Positions 42,697 to 50,728 of a stretch of 64,000 nt of DNA are shown here, piece by piece; the stretch's first letter is position 1, and every line of letters begins with the position of its first letter. Under the pieces are notes generated by a model. That model did not search any database. It had not been told where the DNA came from and saw only the letters and a list, made by a program, of their open reading frames with translations. The stretch spans positions 10,667 to 74,666 of the forward strand of contig JAEXYH010000091.1 in NCBI GenBank assembly GCA_023451735.1, given 5' to 3'. The DNA comes from Pseudomonadota bacterium. GTDB taxonomy: Bacteria; Pseudomonadota; Alphaproteobacteria; Rhizobiales; Rhizobiaceae. Both the position numbers and the translations under genes were made by a program.

Positions 42697-43268
42697 AGCG
42701 TTTCCTCGCAGCGTCGGCGGATCCGGTGGCTCGGCAACTCGATCCTGGAGCCGCTACCCGCCCGATCAGCCAAGCTTTAGTTTTGGAGACAGACAAGGGA
42801 CACTCAAACCGACCGGAGAGCGCCGTCTTCGACCCGCACGATCAGACAGGACATCCTGACGGACGCGGCTTGTGGTCATCAATCACGGGCGTGAGCCCTC
42901 GATGATGACAGTCGGCCTCGATTGCAATTTCACCGCCGACGGTATTGCGCATCGACTTCATGTTCCCCTTCGCCGAAGCGTAGATGCCTGCCTCGGTAGT
43001 GATCTCGTTCAGCATTGTGAGGTTCTGGACATAGTCGTTCCGCAACCCCGGGGCGTTTCGCACTGAGCGCATTGTTGTCGAAGCGTTTCGCTAAATTCGC
43101 TGTCGTTGCCGACCATTGTGACCATGTCCCTATTTGCTCATCTTGCGTGAGGAAGGAAACCGCTGAAAAATCTGCAGCGTTCCTTAAAAGATTTCGATCG
43201 TACGATAACGTACAACGTTCCCATCATCTGCCTTTGAAGCGGTCATTGCCCCGATAATGCGAAACCTG
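42697..43268. other. intergenic region with one doubtful minus-strand frame
   Basis: A minus-strand frame (43072-42842) reads LTMLNEITTEAGIYASAKG and GGEIAIEADCHHRGL, moderately coding-like, but has no clear ribosome binding site and no recognised family. Nothing else supported. Confidence 0.35.
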
Positions 43269-43293
43269 GGAACTTCGCTCATCGGTTCAGGTT
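43269..43293 (+). promoter_or_regulatory. EcfG-type promoter upstream of the SemiSWEET gene
   Basis: GGAAC (43269-43273), 16 nt, GGTT (43290-43293). One mismatch; ATG at 43340. Confidence 0.62.
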
Positions 43294-43339
43294 CTCCTCG
43301 ACTGCTGAGTTTATCGTAACGCGTGCAAGTGGGAGAAAA

Positions 43340-43594
43340 ATGGATACTGCCTTGATCATCGGATACCTGGCATCGGCATGTTCGGTGACGAGCTTCATCC
43401 CTCAGGTGATCAAGGTTGTCAGATCGGGTGACACTGCCGCGATTTCAGCGCGAATGTATACGGTCACGGTGATCGGCTTCGCTCTGTGGTCGGCCTTCGG
43501 CGTCATGCGCCAGGAATGGCCTATCATCCTCACCAATACGGCTTGCTTCTTTCTCTCAGGCTACATCCTGATCAGAAAACTTCGCGCACGATGA
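43340..43594 (+). CDS. SemiSWEET family sugar transporter
   Basis: 84 aa with three membrane helices: LIIGYLASACSVTSFIPQVIKVV (PQ motif), MYTVTVIGFALWSAFGVM, and PIILTNTACFFLSGYILIRKL (conserved Asn). SemiSWEETs dimerise to move sugars across the inner membrane down their gradient. GGGAG precedes the ATG. A stress promoter upstream suggests a role in osmolyte or carbon flux under stress (inference). Confidence 0.95.
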   Translation: MDTALIIGYLASACSVTSFIPQVIKVVRSGDTAAISARMYTVTVIGFALWSAFGVMRQEWPIILTNTACFFLSGYILIRKLRAR

Positions 43595-43970
43595 GTTCGA
43601 TGTCGAGATAAATGGACGGTTCTGATCCGTTCAAAACTGCACTTCCAGGGAGAAGCTAGGACGAGACAAAGCAAGAGCGGATCACCTTTGGTGGCCTGCC
43701 CATAGCGCGATGTCTCGAGCGCGAAGGCTTCGACAGATGACCAAAAGGCAAGCGTCGACAAGAACTTGATGATCATCGCTCAAATTTCTGTCGATGCGGT
43801 GGATAGAGCGTTTGGGGGAAAAAGCTCGAGGCTCGTTTACGTCAGGAGGAGACCCTAATCCGGGCAACGGTGGTCGATGGCCCCTGAATGCATCGCTCTT
43901 CGCTCAGAAGCCGCCCTGTGAGAAACAGGTTGGCTTTGGCTGGGTAACGCGGGCCGTGAAGCGCATACAT
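43595..43970. other. intergenic region, nothing recognised
   Basis: No coding-like frame or hairpin terminator found between the SemiSWEET gene and the promoter at 43971. Confidence 0.5.
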
Positions 43971-43995
43971 GGAACCGGCGGGGACTGTCGGCATT
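43971..43995 (+). promoter_or_regulatory. possible EcfG-type promoter upstream of gene 44015
   Basis: GGAAC (43971-43975), 16 nt, CATT (43992-43995). One mismatch in the -10. It would leave only about 12-15 nt before the ATG at 44015, so the ATG at 44045 may be the true start. Confidence 0.4.
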
Positions 43996-44014
43996 AAGGT
44001 GAAAAGTCACCCAT

Positions 44015-44317
44015 ATGCTCCTCTTTATCGACCCCGAGAGCCTGATGACAGCATCGCAGTCCTTCATCGAATTCGTCGAGCAAGTCGTTAGCGAGTTGCG
44101 CGATCTCACGCCCCGTTCGACCGTCGAACTCGGTATTCTTCATGGCTTCTGCCTCGATGCAGCGCAGGCGCGGCAACCGCAGTTGGTGGACTTCCTGACC
44201 AGCCCCGCCGGCCTAGCCGCGCTGTCCGCGACCTTGGGTCAGATGCCCGACAAAGTACTGCAGGCTGATATAGAGGGGGCAACCTGGGAATTCGTCCGTG
44301 TAAAAGCGTCAGATTAG
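44015..44317 (+). CDS. hypothetical protein (100 aa, or 90 aa from 44045)
   Basis: Helical soluble protein: SQSFIEFVEQVVSELRDL, TVELGILHGFCLDAA, QLVDFLTSPAGLAALSATLGQMPDKVLQADIEGATWEFV. The first ATG has AAGGTG upstream, the second (44045) has GAG only, but promoter position favours the second. Family not recognised. Confidence 0.65.
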   Translation: MLLFIDPESLMTASQSFIEFVEQVVSELRDLTPRSTVELGILHGFCLDAAQARQPQLVDFLTSPAGLAALSATLGQMPDKVLQADIEGATWEFVRVKASD

Positions 44318-44440
44318 ACTTCCGCTGTGCCAACGAGCCACTTTTGCGCAGCGGCAATCCGATGGGCTGCGCGCATGGGAATCGTTTCGATCAAGCAATC
44401 TCGGGACGCGTGTGCTCATGGCAAATTTGAGCAAGCCGGC

Positions 44441-44698
44441 TTACGACCACCGTGGATTGGCGTGCGCATCCCCACCGCGCCACTGGTCGATGTATTGTAG
44501 AATAGTCTCGCTGCCTGAGCGCAGAATCGCGGGATCGTTCCAAATCAACCATGCACCCAAAACCAGCCCGGCGATCAAAGCTATGCCGACCAGCTTTCGC
44601 ACTATGAAGACCGCGAGCCAAATTACGATCACGATCACCGCGCCGGTGACCAGCAACGAATAGAAATCATCAGGCAAATTCGCTTCGATCATGCTCAT
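44441..44698 (-). CDS. small membrane protein (85 aa)
   Basis: Two closely spaced hydrophobic helices, LLVTGAVIVIVIWLAVFIVRKL and GIALIAGLVLGAWLIW, then a polar tail ending GGDAHANPRWS. No family recognised. The hydrophobic pattern makes a random frame unlikely. Confidence 0.65.
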   Translation of the reverse strand: MSMIEANLPDDFYSLLVTGAVIVIVIWLAVFIVRKLVGIALIAGLVLGAWLIWNDPAILRSGSETILQYIDQWRGGDAHANPRWS

Positions 44699-44837
44699 GC
44701 ACCCATAAATCCACGGCTCACCGTGAGCGATGTCGAAATCTTATGGCTAAATCGAGACGTGCTTGGCGTTTGCCTGAGGTTTGGCAAGGCCGGATCGCAC
44801 GGCCGTAACAAACCCGGCGAACCGGCCGGCGCCATCA

Positions 44838-44862
44838 GGAACCATTTTCGCGATCCAGCGTT
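44838..44862 (+). promoter_or_regulatory. perfect EcfG-type promoter upstream of the receiver gene
   Basis: GGAAC (44838-44842), 16 nt, CGTT (44859-44862). Exact consensus; it forces the start to lie downstream, at 44906. Confidence 0.78.
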
Positions 44863-44905
44863 TCGTGCGCAAACAAGGCTCCCTCTCTACACGGTTTCTC
44901 CCTTC

Positions 44906-45313
44906 ATGGTGTCTCACTCACATTCCGTTCTAGTCGTTGAGGACGACGGGCTTATCCGCATGAGCCTTGTGGTAGACTTGGAAGAGTCGGGATTCCGTGT
45001 GCTGGAAGCCGCTTCAGCTGATGATGCTCTGAAGGTGCTGGACGCACATTCCGAGATCAGGGCTATTTTCAGCGACATCGATATGCCGGGCTCAATGAAC
45101 GGCCTGAGGCTCGCGGAGCTGGTGCACAAGGTCCGTCCAGATATGGCAATCATCCTGACGTCAGGGTTCCTGAAGGTTCCGAAAAATGACCTTCCCGGCA
45201 GAATTCCGTTTCTTTCGAAACCCTATGACGTCCGCGACGTCATAAACCATATCCAAGCGCTTGTTCCTCACGCCGGTTCGAACGATTGCTTTGCTGCGTC
45301 CTTTAAGCCATAA
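44906..45313 (+). CDS. single-domain response regulator
   Basis: 135 aa receiver without output domain. VLVVEDDGLIRMSLVVDLEESGF, phospho-acceptor Asp57 in AIFSDIDMPGSMNG, Ser in IILTSGFLKVP, Lys in PFLSKPYDVRD. No clear ribosome binding site at the ATG; no alternative follows the promoter. It lies 85 bp before the chemosensory operon but has its own perfect stress promoter. It could link the stress response to the chemosensory or hybrid-kinase phosphorelay (inference). Confidence 0.88.
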   Translation: MVSHSHSVLVVEDDGLIRMSLVVDLEESGFRVLEAASADDALKVLDAHSEIRAIFSDIDMPGSMNGLRLAELVHKVRPDMAIILTSGFLKVPKNDLPGRIPFLSKPYDVRDVINHIQALVPHAGSNDCFAASFKP

Positions 45314-45398
45314 AAATCAGATGAGTTAGCTGCCTTGAGAGTGCTCAGCGCGTTTGTTCGCGGGCGTGCACCTGGGGCCCAGAGACGATGGAAATACT

Positions 45399-47336
45399 AT
45401 GGCACTGGTGAAGACTTCCCAACTGGGCGCAAAGCCGGCTGCAAGCAAAGTGGTAACGTCCCTCGCGGCAGCCAACGCTGGTGCTGACAAGTCCGCCGCG
45501 TCCCGCCGGTCTCAGGATCGTTCTCGTGTCCGACAGCAAAAGGCAGCGGAGAGGATCGGAGCAGCGACGGAAGAACTGTCGACCGGCGTCGCAGAAGCGG
45601 CTTCGGCCGCCGAACAGCTTCGACGCGCACTCGAGCAGATCGCCAGCGGTGCGGAAGAAGCAGCCGGCGCAGCGCACGAATCCCTGTCAGCAACCACCCA
45701 CCTTTCCTCCAGGTTCAGCGAGGCCCGGTCCGAAGCCGAGGCTGCCCGCACCCGCGCCGAGGAACTTCAGGGGTCGGTGCTGGAGGCCGCCGCACAGATC
45801 GACACCTCAGTCACCGCCATCGACACCAATGCCTCGCGTCAGATCGCTTCCGTTGCCGTCATCGAGAAGCTGCGGTCGCAGGCAGAGACGATCGGCGCGA
45901 CCACGGTCGCCGTTGCCGACATTTCCGATCGCACCAACCTCCTCGCGCTGAACGCCGCGATCGAGGCCGCCCGCGCCGGTGACGACGGCCGGGGCTTCGC
46001 CGTGGTTGCCGACGAGGTCCGTTCATTGGCCGAAATCGCCGAGCGCAGTTCGCGTGACGTCAACCAGCATGCCGACAGGATTGTCGACGGCGTCCGCCGG
46101 ATTGCCGATCGCATGAATTCCGCTGCGACCAAGGCACGCGAACAGACCGTCTCCGGACGGGCGGTCGCAGAAGAATTGCACGCCATTCGTTCGGGCCTGA
46201 GCGCACTGGCGCAGAACAGCCAAACGATCCTCATTGCCGCCGTCGAGGCGGAAGTCGCGACCCGGGAGGCACAAAAGGGTGCCGAAACGGTAGCAGCTGC
46301 CGCAGAAGAACAGTCGGCGGCGGCGACGGAGGCGCAACGTGCCGTGCTGCAGCAGAGTTCGGCGCTCGAGGAAAGCCAGAAGACGGCCCAGGCGCTGGCC
46401 ACTCTTGCCGACGAGCTGATGAATGAAGGAGGCCGGGCCTCGCGGGCGGAAGAACTGAGTTCGGCGGCCGAGGAACTGTCGGCAACCGTTCAGGAGCTTT
46501 CCGGCGCAGCTGGCGAAATCCTGATCGCCGTGGAGCAGATCAGTCGGGGCGCCGAAGCCCAGGCAGCGGCCACGCAGCAGGCCAATGCGGCAATGGTCCA
46601 GATCGAGAAAAGCGCCTCGCTGGCTCAGACCAGTGCGGAAAATGCAAGCGAGCGAGCCCAGGAAATCAAGGCGCTGCTGGCAAGGAACAAGGCAGGCCTG
46701 ACGGATATTGCGTACGGCATTTCCAACGCATTGACGGAAACCCGCGATGCACTGGCGGACCTCAACTCGCTGGGCGAAATCGGTTTCCAGATCGAACGGA
46801 CCGTCGATCGGATCGTGCTTGTTGCTGTCCAGACCAACATGCTGGCCGTCAGCGGCTCGGTGGAAGCGGCAAGAGCCGGTGATGCAGGTCGCGGCTTCTC
46901 GGTGGTCTCCACCGATATCCGCAAGCTGGCCCAGGACGCTGCGGAAAACATCGATGGCGTGAAGGATATCGTACGGTTGATCCGGATCCAGATCCTCGCT
47001 GTCCAGCGAGAGCTGGAAGCAACCATGGCAGCGTCCGAGGCGGAGGTCGCCAAGAGCAAGCGGATCGTCGATCTTCTTTCCGTAGCGGAAGCCGATATCG
47101 AAACGATGGCGCGCGGAAATGCCACTATCCTGGAAGCCGCGCAGGCAATTCTGGTCGCGACCACACAGGTCCAGGCCGGCACCCAGCAGATCGCCTCCGT
47201 CGCCCAGGAGGCAAGTGCCGCCTCGCAACAGGCTGCAACCGCGGCGAGACAGCAGTCCCGCGGCGCAGAAGACCTGGCAGCGGCCGTCGAAGAGATCGCA
47301 TCGCTCGCGGACGAACTCCAGATGTCGGGAAGCTGA
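45399..47336 (+). CDS. soluble methyl-accepting chemotaxis-type protein with two signalling tips
   Basis: 645 aa, no membrane segment or ligand domain, almost wholly alpha-helical Ala/Glu/Gln coiled coil. Two MCP hairpin tips are present: a canonical one near residue 180 (SDRTNLLALNAAIEAARAGDDGRGFAVVADEVRSL) and a variant near residue 480 (VQTNMLAVSGSVEAARAGDAGRGFSVVSTDIRKL). Each has flanking helices with E/Q pairs that could be methylation sites. A usual MCP has one tip. It presumably senses a cytoplasmic cue and controls CheA. Start at 45399 (MALVKTSQLG). First gene of the operon; 4 bp to the next. Confidence 0.9.
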   Translation: MALVKTSQLGAKPAASKVVTSLAAANAGADKSAASRRSQDRSRVRQQKAAERIGAATEELSTGVAEAASAAEQLRRALEQIASGAEEAAGAAHESLSATTHLSSRFSEARSEAEAARTRAEELQGSVLEAAAQIDTSVTAIDTNASRQIASVAVIEKLRSQAETIGATTVAVADISDRTNLLALNAAIEAARAGDDGRGFAVVADEVRSLAEIAERSSRDVNQHADRIVDGVRRIADRMNSAATKAREQTVSGRAVAEELHAIRSGLSALAQNSQTILIAAVEAEVATREAQKGAETVAAAAEEQSAAATEAQRAVLQQSSALEESQKTAQALATLADELMNEGGRASRAEELSSAAEELSATVQELSGAAGEILIAVEQISRGAEAQAAATQQANAAMVQIEKSASLAQTSAENASERAQEIKALLARNKAGLTDIAYGISNALTETRDALADLNSLGEIGFQIERTVDRIVLVAVQTNMLAVSGSVEAARAGDAGRGFSVVSTDIRKLAQDAAENIDGVKDIVRLIRIQILAVQRELEATMAASEAEVAKSKRIVDLLSVAEADIETMARGNATILEAAQAILVATTQVQAGTQQIASVAQEASAASQQAATAARQQSRGAEDLAAAVEEIASLADELQMSGS

Positions 47337-47340
47337 CACG

Positions 47341-48774
47341 ATGGACAGCTCCCCCCCGAAGGCGGACCTACGACGCCGGCTCCTGTTCAGGGTCGGACAG
47401 GAGCGCCACGAGATCGATGCCGACCGGGTCCTGGAGGTGGTCAGGACCGGCCACATCACCCGGGTACCGAACGGCCCCCCGGCTCTGAAGGGTATCGCCA
47501 ATCTGCGTGGGCGGCCGATACCGGTTCTGTCGATGGAGCGTATCCTGAGCGGTCGCGACAGTTCTTCCTCTCACGACGGCACGATCATCGTCTACGATCA
47601 TGGCGGAGCGGTCGGCCTGCTCGTCGACGACGTGCTCAAGCTGACGCAAGACGCTGCCGCAGCACCGCTCGAGGCCTTGAGCGGTCTTCTCGATGCCGCG
47701 TTCAAAACCACAAGGCGCGCGTCCGTCGGCCGAACGGGCTCTGTCGAACGCAACGCAAGCAGCCAGGCAAGGGTGACGCTGAACCCGATTTTGTCGTTTT
47801 GTGTCGCAGGCCAGCTCTACGGAATGCGGCTCGAACATGTACGCGAAGTCGCTATCATGCCGGACGAAGTTGCGGTCCTTGCGAACGGACAGGAAGCAGT
47901 GATCGGGTTTATGTCCCTGCGCGACACGGTTCTGCCGCTGGTGTCGCTTGCCTCTTTGATGGGCTTGGAAATCATCCGATCTAGCGTGGAAAATACGCGG
48001 ATCGCGGTTGTCGAGTATGAGGGTGATCTGATCGGAGTTGTCGTCGACGAGATGGACGTCATCTACCGCCTGCCCGATCAGGCCATCGACGCGGTGCCCG
48101 CCGTCCTGCAGCGCGGACGCGGCGATGGTCAGATCGCGGCGATCGGCAGAATTGCGCATAGCGGACGACTGATCTCCATTCTGTCGCCGGAAAAGCTTTT
48201 CGGTCACGACGAGGTGGCCAGCGCCATCGGCCAGAAAACGGGAGCCACGCAATTGGAGACAACTCCTGAAGCGGACGATGCGGTCGAGCAATTCCTGATC
48301 TTCCAGCTGGGCGAGGAAAACTACGGTCTTCCCATCGCCTCGGTGGATGAAGTCATACGGGTGCCCGCCGACGTCACCCGCATGCCCGGCGCGCCTGCCT
48401 TCGTCATCGGCGTCATCAACCTGCGCGGCAGGGCTGTTACGCTGATCGATCAGCGAAACCGCTTCGACAGTCCGGCCTTGGCGCAGACAGCCGCGGCCCG
48501 CGCCATCGTGGTGACGATCGGCAAGCTTCAGGCGGGCTTCGTCGTCGACGCCGTGTCAGAGGTCAAGGCCCTTCCTGCAGCAGCCCTTTCCGCAGCGCCC
48601 GAATTCGCCTCCGAGCAGACGGATGTCTTCGATCGCATTGCCCATATCGAGGCGGATGGCCGGATGGTGCTTCTGGTCGATCCGAAGGAGCTTCTGACGA
48701 AGGCGGAGAGGGACGTGGTTGCCGCTCTCGCCGCGGGCAAGGCCGGCACCGGGGAAAAGACGGGCGGCATCTGA
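47341..48774 (+). CDS. cheW: triple CheW-domain coupling protein
   Basis: 477 aa, about three times CheW. Domain 1 (10-140): RLLFRVGQERHEIDADRVLEVVR, IANLRGRPIPVLSM. Domain 2 (150-300): ILSFCVAGQLYGMRLEHVREV, IGFMSLRDTVLPLVSLASLMG. Domain 3 (310-460): FLIFQLGEENYGLPIASVDEVIRVPADVTRMPGAPAFVIGVINLRGRAVTLIDQRNRF. CheW couples receptor tips to CheA; three linked domains may bridge both tips of the double-tip receptor or reshape the array (inference). The ATG at 47341 sits 4 bp after the MCP stop. Confidence 0.93.
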   Translation: MDSSPPKADLRRRLLFRVGQERHEIDADRVLEVVRTGHITRVPNGPPALKGIANLRGRPIPVLSMERILSGRDSSSSHDGTIIVYDHGGAVGLLVDDVLKLTQDAAAAPLEALSGLLDAAFKTTRRASVGRTGSVERNASSQARVTLNPILSFCVAGQLYGMRLEHVREVAIMPDEVAVLANGQEAVIGFMSLRDTVLPLVSLASLMGLEIIRSSVENTRIAVVEYEGDLIGVVVDEMDVIYRLPDQAIDAVPAVLQRGRGDGQIAAIGRIAHSGRLISILSPEKLFGHDEVASAIGQKTGATQLETTPEADDAVEQFLIFQLGEENYGLPIASVDEVIRVPADVTRMPGAPAFVIGVINLRGRAVTLIDQRNRFDSPALAQTAAARAIVVTIGKLQAGFVVDAVSEVKALPAAALSAAPEFASEQTDVFDRIAHIEADGRMVLLVDPKELLTKAERDVVAALAAGKAGTGEKTGGI

Positions 48775-48776
48775 CC

Positions 48777-49862
48777 ATGATCCGGCTCTTGATCGTCGAA
48801 GATTCCGCCTTGATGCGGAAGTTGCTGGGCAAGATCTTCGGCACCGAGCCCGATTTCGAGATCGGTTTCGCCCGAGACGGTGATGAGGCGCTGAAGATCA
48901 TCTCGGACTTTCGCCCCGACGTGGTGACGCTCGACATCCACATGCCGAGGATGAACGGCCTTGAATGTCTCGATCAAATCATGCTCCAGCATCCCTGCCC
49001 CGTGGTGATGGTCTCCTCACGCACCAAAGAGGGAGCGGAAGAGACTTTGGCGGCGCTTGAGATTGGCGCAGTCGACTTTATCGCGAAACCGAGTGGCGCC
49101 ATCTCTCTCGGGATCGAGGAACTGGCGCCACGCTTGGTAGAGAAAGTTCGTATGGCCGCTTGCGTGCGCATCCGGCGCAGCCGCCGGCTCGCCGAGCGCG
49201 TCCGTTTTGCGCAGTCCCTGCCGTCCGCACCGGCATCCGATCCCAAATCTCGCGACCCCGTGTCCCGTCCCCTGACCGAAGGCGTGACGGGCCACGGACT
49301 GGTCCTGGTCGGCACCTCGACGGGCGGTCCGCCGGCGCTGGATGCGGTGCTTGCCCGATTGCCGTCCGAGTTCAAATGGCCGGTTGTGGTCGCGCAGCAC
49401 ATGCCGGCTTCCTTCACCAGCGCCCTCGCCAAGCGTCTCGACAAGATATGCGGGCTGACCGTCACGGAAGTCACACGTCCAACCAGGCTCGATCCGGGCA
49501 ATATCTACATCGCCAAGGGTGACGCCGACATCTTGATCTCTTCCCGCGCCGGGGTTCTGGTGGCGATGGCGGCACCGAGCGATCCCTCGTTCCGGTGGCA
49601 TCCGAGCGTCGATCGGATGGTGCGCTCGGCCATGAAGCACGTGCCGGCAAAATCCTTGATCGGTGTGCTGATGACCGGCATGGGTAATGATGGCGCGGGA
49701 GCCATGGCCGATCTCAAGTCGGCCGGCGGCTATACGATTGCCGAGTCCGAAGAGACGGCAGTCGTCTGGGGAATGCCGGGCGCGCTGGTACAGCACGGCG
49801 GGGCGACCGAGGTAATACGGCTGGACCAGATCGGGCAACATCTTGTGGATCGGGTCTGCTGA
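48777..49862 (+). CDS. cheB: chemotaxis methylesterase/glutamine deamidase CheB
   Basis: 361 aa. Receiver domain: RLLIVEDSALMRKLL, phospho-acceptor Asp53 in VTLDIHMPRMNG, and the Lys in IAKPSG. The catalytic domain has the Ser in GTSTGGPPALDAVL, His in VVVAQHMPASFTSAL, and Asp in MGNDGAGAM. It removes methyl groups from the receptor or deamidates glutamines, activated by CheA phosphorylation. It starts 3 bp after the CheW gene and its stop overlaps the CheR start (TGATG). Confidence 0.95.
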   Translation: MIRLLIVEDSALMRKLLGKIFGTEPDFEIGFARDGDEALKIISDFRPDVVTLDIHMPRMNGLECLDQIMLQHPCPVVMVSSRTKEGAEETLAALEIGAVDFIAKPSGAISLGIEELAPRLVEKVRMAACVRIRRSRRLAERVRFAQSLPSAPASDPKSRDPVSRPLTEGVTGHGLVLVGTSTGGPPALDAVLARLPSEFKWPVVVAQHMPASFTSALAKRLDKICGLTVTEVTRPTRLDPGNIYIAKGDADILISSRAGVLVAMAAPSDPSFRWHPSVDRMVRSAMKHVPAKSLIGVLMTGMGNDGAGAMADLKSAGGYTIAESEETAVVWGMPGALVQHGGATEVIRLDQIGQHLVDRVC

Positions 49863-50728
49863 TGCCCGTGCCACCAGTCGCCTCGCAGGAATATCGGGTA
49901 GAGCCTCTGTCCCCGGGCGACCTTGAGGACATCTGCGCAATCATCTACAAACGCAGCGGCATGGTCTTCGGGGAGACGAAGCGCTATTACATCGAGCGCC
50001 GCATCACCGATCTGGTACGGCAGCGGCGGGCGCAATCGGTCAGGGATTACATTTCGATATTGCGCGGCGATCTCGGTGAATCCGAACTGCTGATCAACAG
50101 CTTCACGGTCAACGAGACCTATTTCTATCGCGAACCCCACCAGCTCGCATGCCTGAGCAACTCGATCCTTCCAGACCTCATCCGCTCGAAAGGCCCCGGC
50201 GACCGGATTCGCATCTGGTCCATGCCTTGCTCCAGCGGCGAAGAACCCTATTCCATCGCGATCTGGCTGCTCGAAAACTGGCCGCTGGTAGATGCCTACA
50301 ATATCGAGATCGTCGGCTCGGATATCGATACCGACATCCTGCGCCGCGCAGTCGAGGGCAATTTCGGCCCGCGTTCGCTTTCGAAGCTTTCCCGGGATCT
50401 TCTCGATCGTTATTTCGAACCCGAACGTGATCTTCAGCGTCGGCTGATCGGTGACCTCAGGGAGTCCGTCACCTTCGCCAAGGGCAATATCGTCGATCGC
50501 CAGAGCCTCACCGCGCTCGGTCGTTTTGACGTGGTATTCTGCCGCAACCTGCTAATCTATTTCGACGAGGCTGCCCGCGAGGCTGCGGCGCGAAACATTC
50601 ATGAATTGCTCTATCCCGGCGGCTATGTATGTCTTGGCCATACCGAGTCCATGTCGAGGATATCGGAGACCTTTGAACCCGTGCGTTTTCCCGAGGCCAT
50701 TGTTTATCGCGAGACGAGAGACAAATAG
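49862..50728 (+). CDS. cheR: chemotaxis methyltransferase CheR
   Basis: 288 aa. N-terminal helical domain (IYKRSGMVFGETKRYYIERRI), NSFTVNETYFYREPHQ, SAM-binding IWSMPCSSGEEPYSIAIWLLE, ASDIDTDIL-like VGSDIDTDILRRA, and VVFCRNLLIYFDE. Methylates receptor glutamates using S-adenosylmethionine. No TPR extension. Translationally coupled to cheB. Confidence 0.95.
   Translation: MPVPPVASQEYRVEPLSPGDLEDICAIIYKRSGMVFGETKRYYIERRITDLVRQRRAQSVRDYISILRGDLGESELLINSFTVNETYFYREPHQLACLSNSILPDLIRSKGPGDRIRIWSMPCSSGEEPYSIAIWLLENWPLVDAYNIEIVGSDIDTDILRRAVEGNFGPRSLSKLSRDLLDRYFEPERDLQRRLIGDLRESVTFAKGNIVDRQSLTALGRFDVVFCRNLLIYFDEAAREAAARNIHELLYPGGYVCLGHTESMSRISETFEPVRFPEAIVYRETRDK

Noticed and set aside
46023..47501. 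Long open frame antisense to the receptor gene (492 codons)
   Set aside because: It is the complement of an Ala-rich coiled-coil gene in high-GC DNA, which lacks stops by composition. It has no ribosome binding site, and its product is Gly/Arg/Leu-rich without a family.
49017..49940. Long open frame antisense to cheB
   Set aside because: Shadow of a clear CheB gene in the other strand; Arg/Gly/His-rich translation with no motifs.
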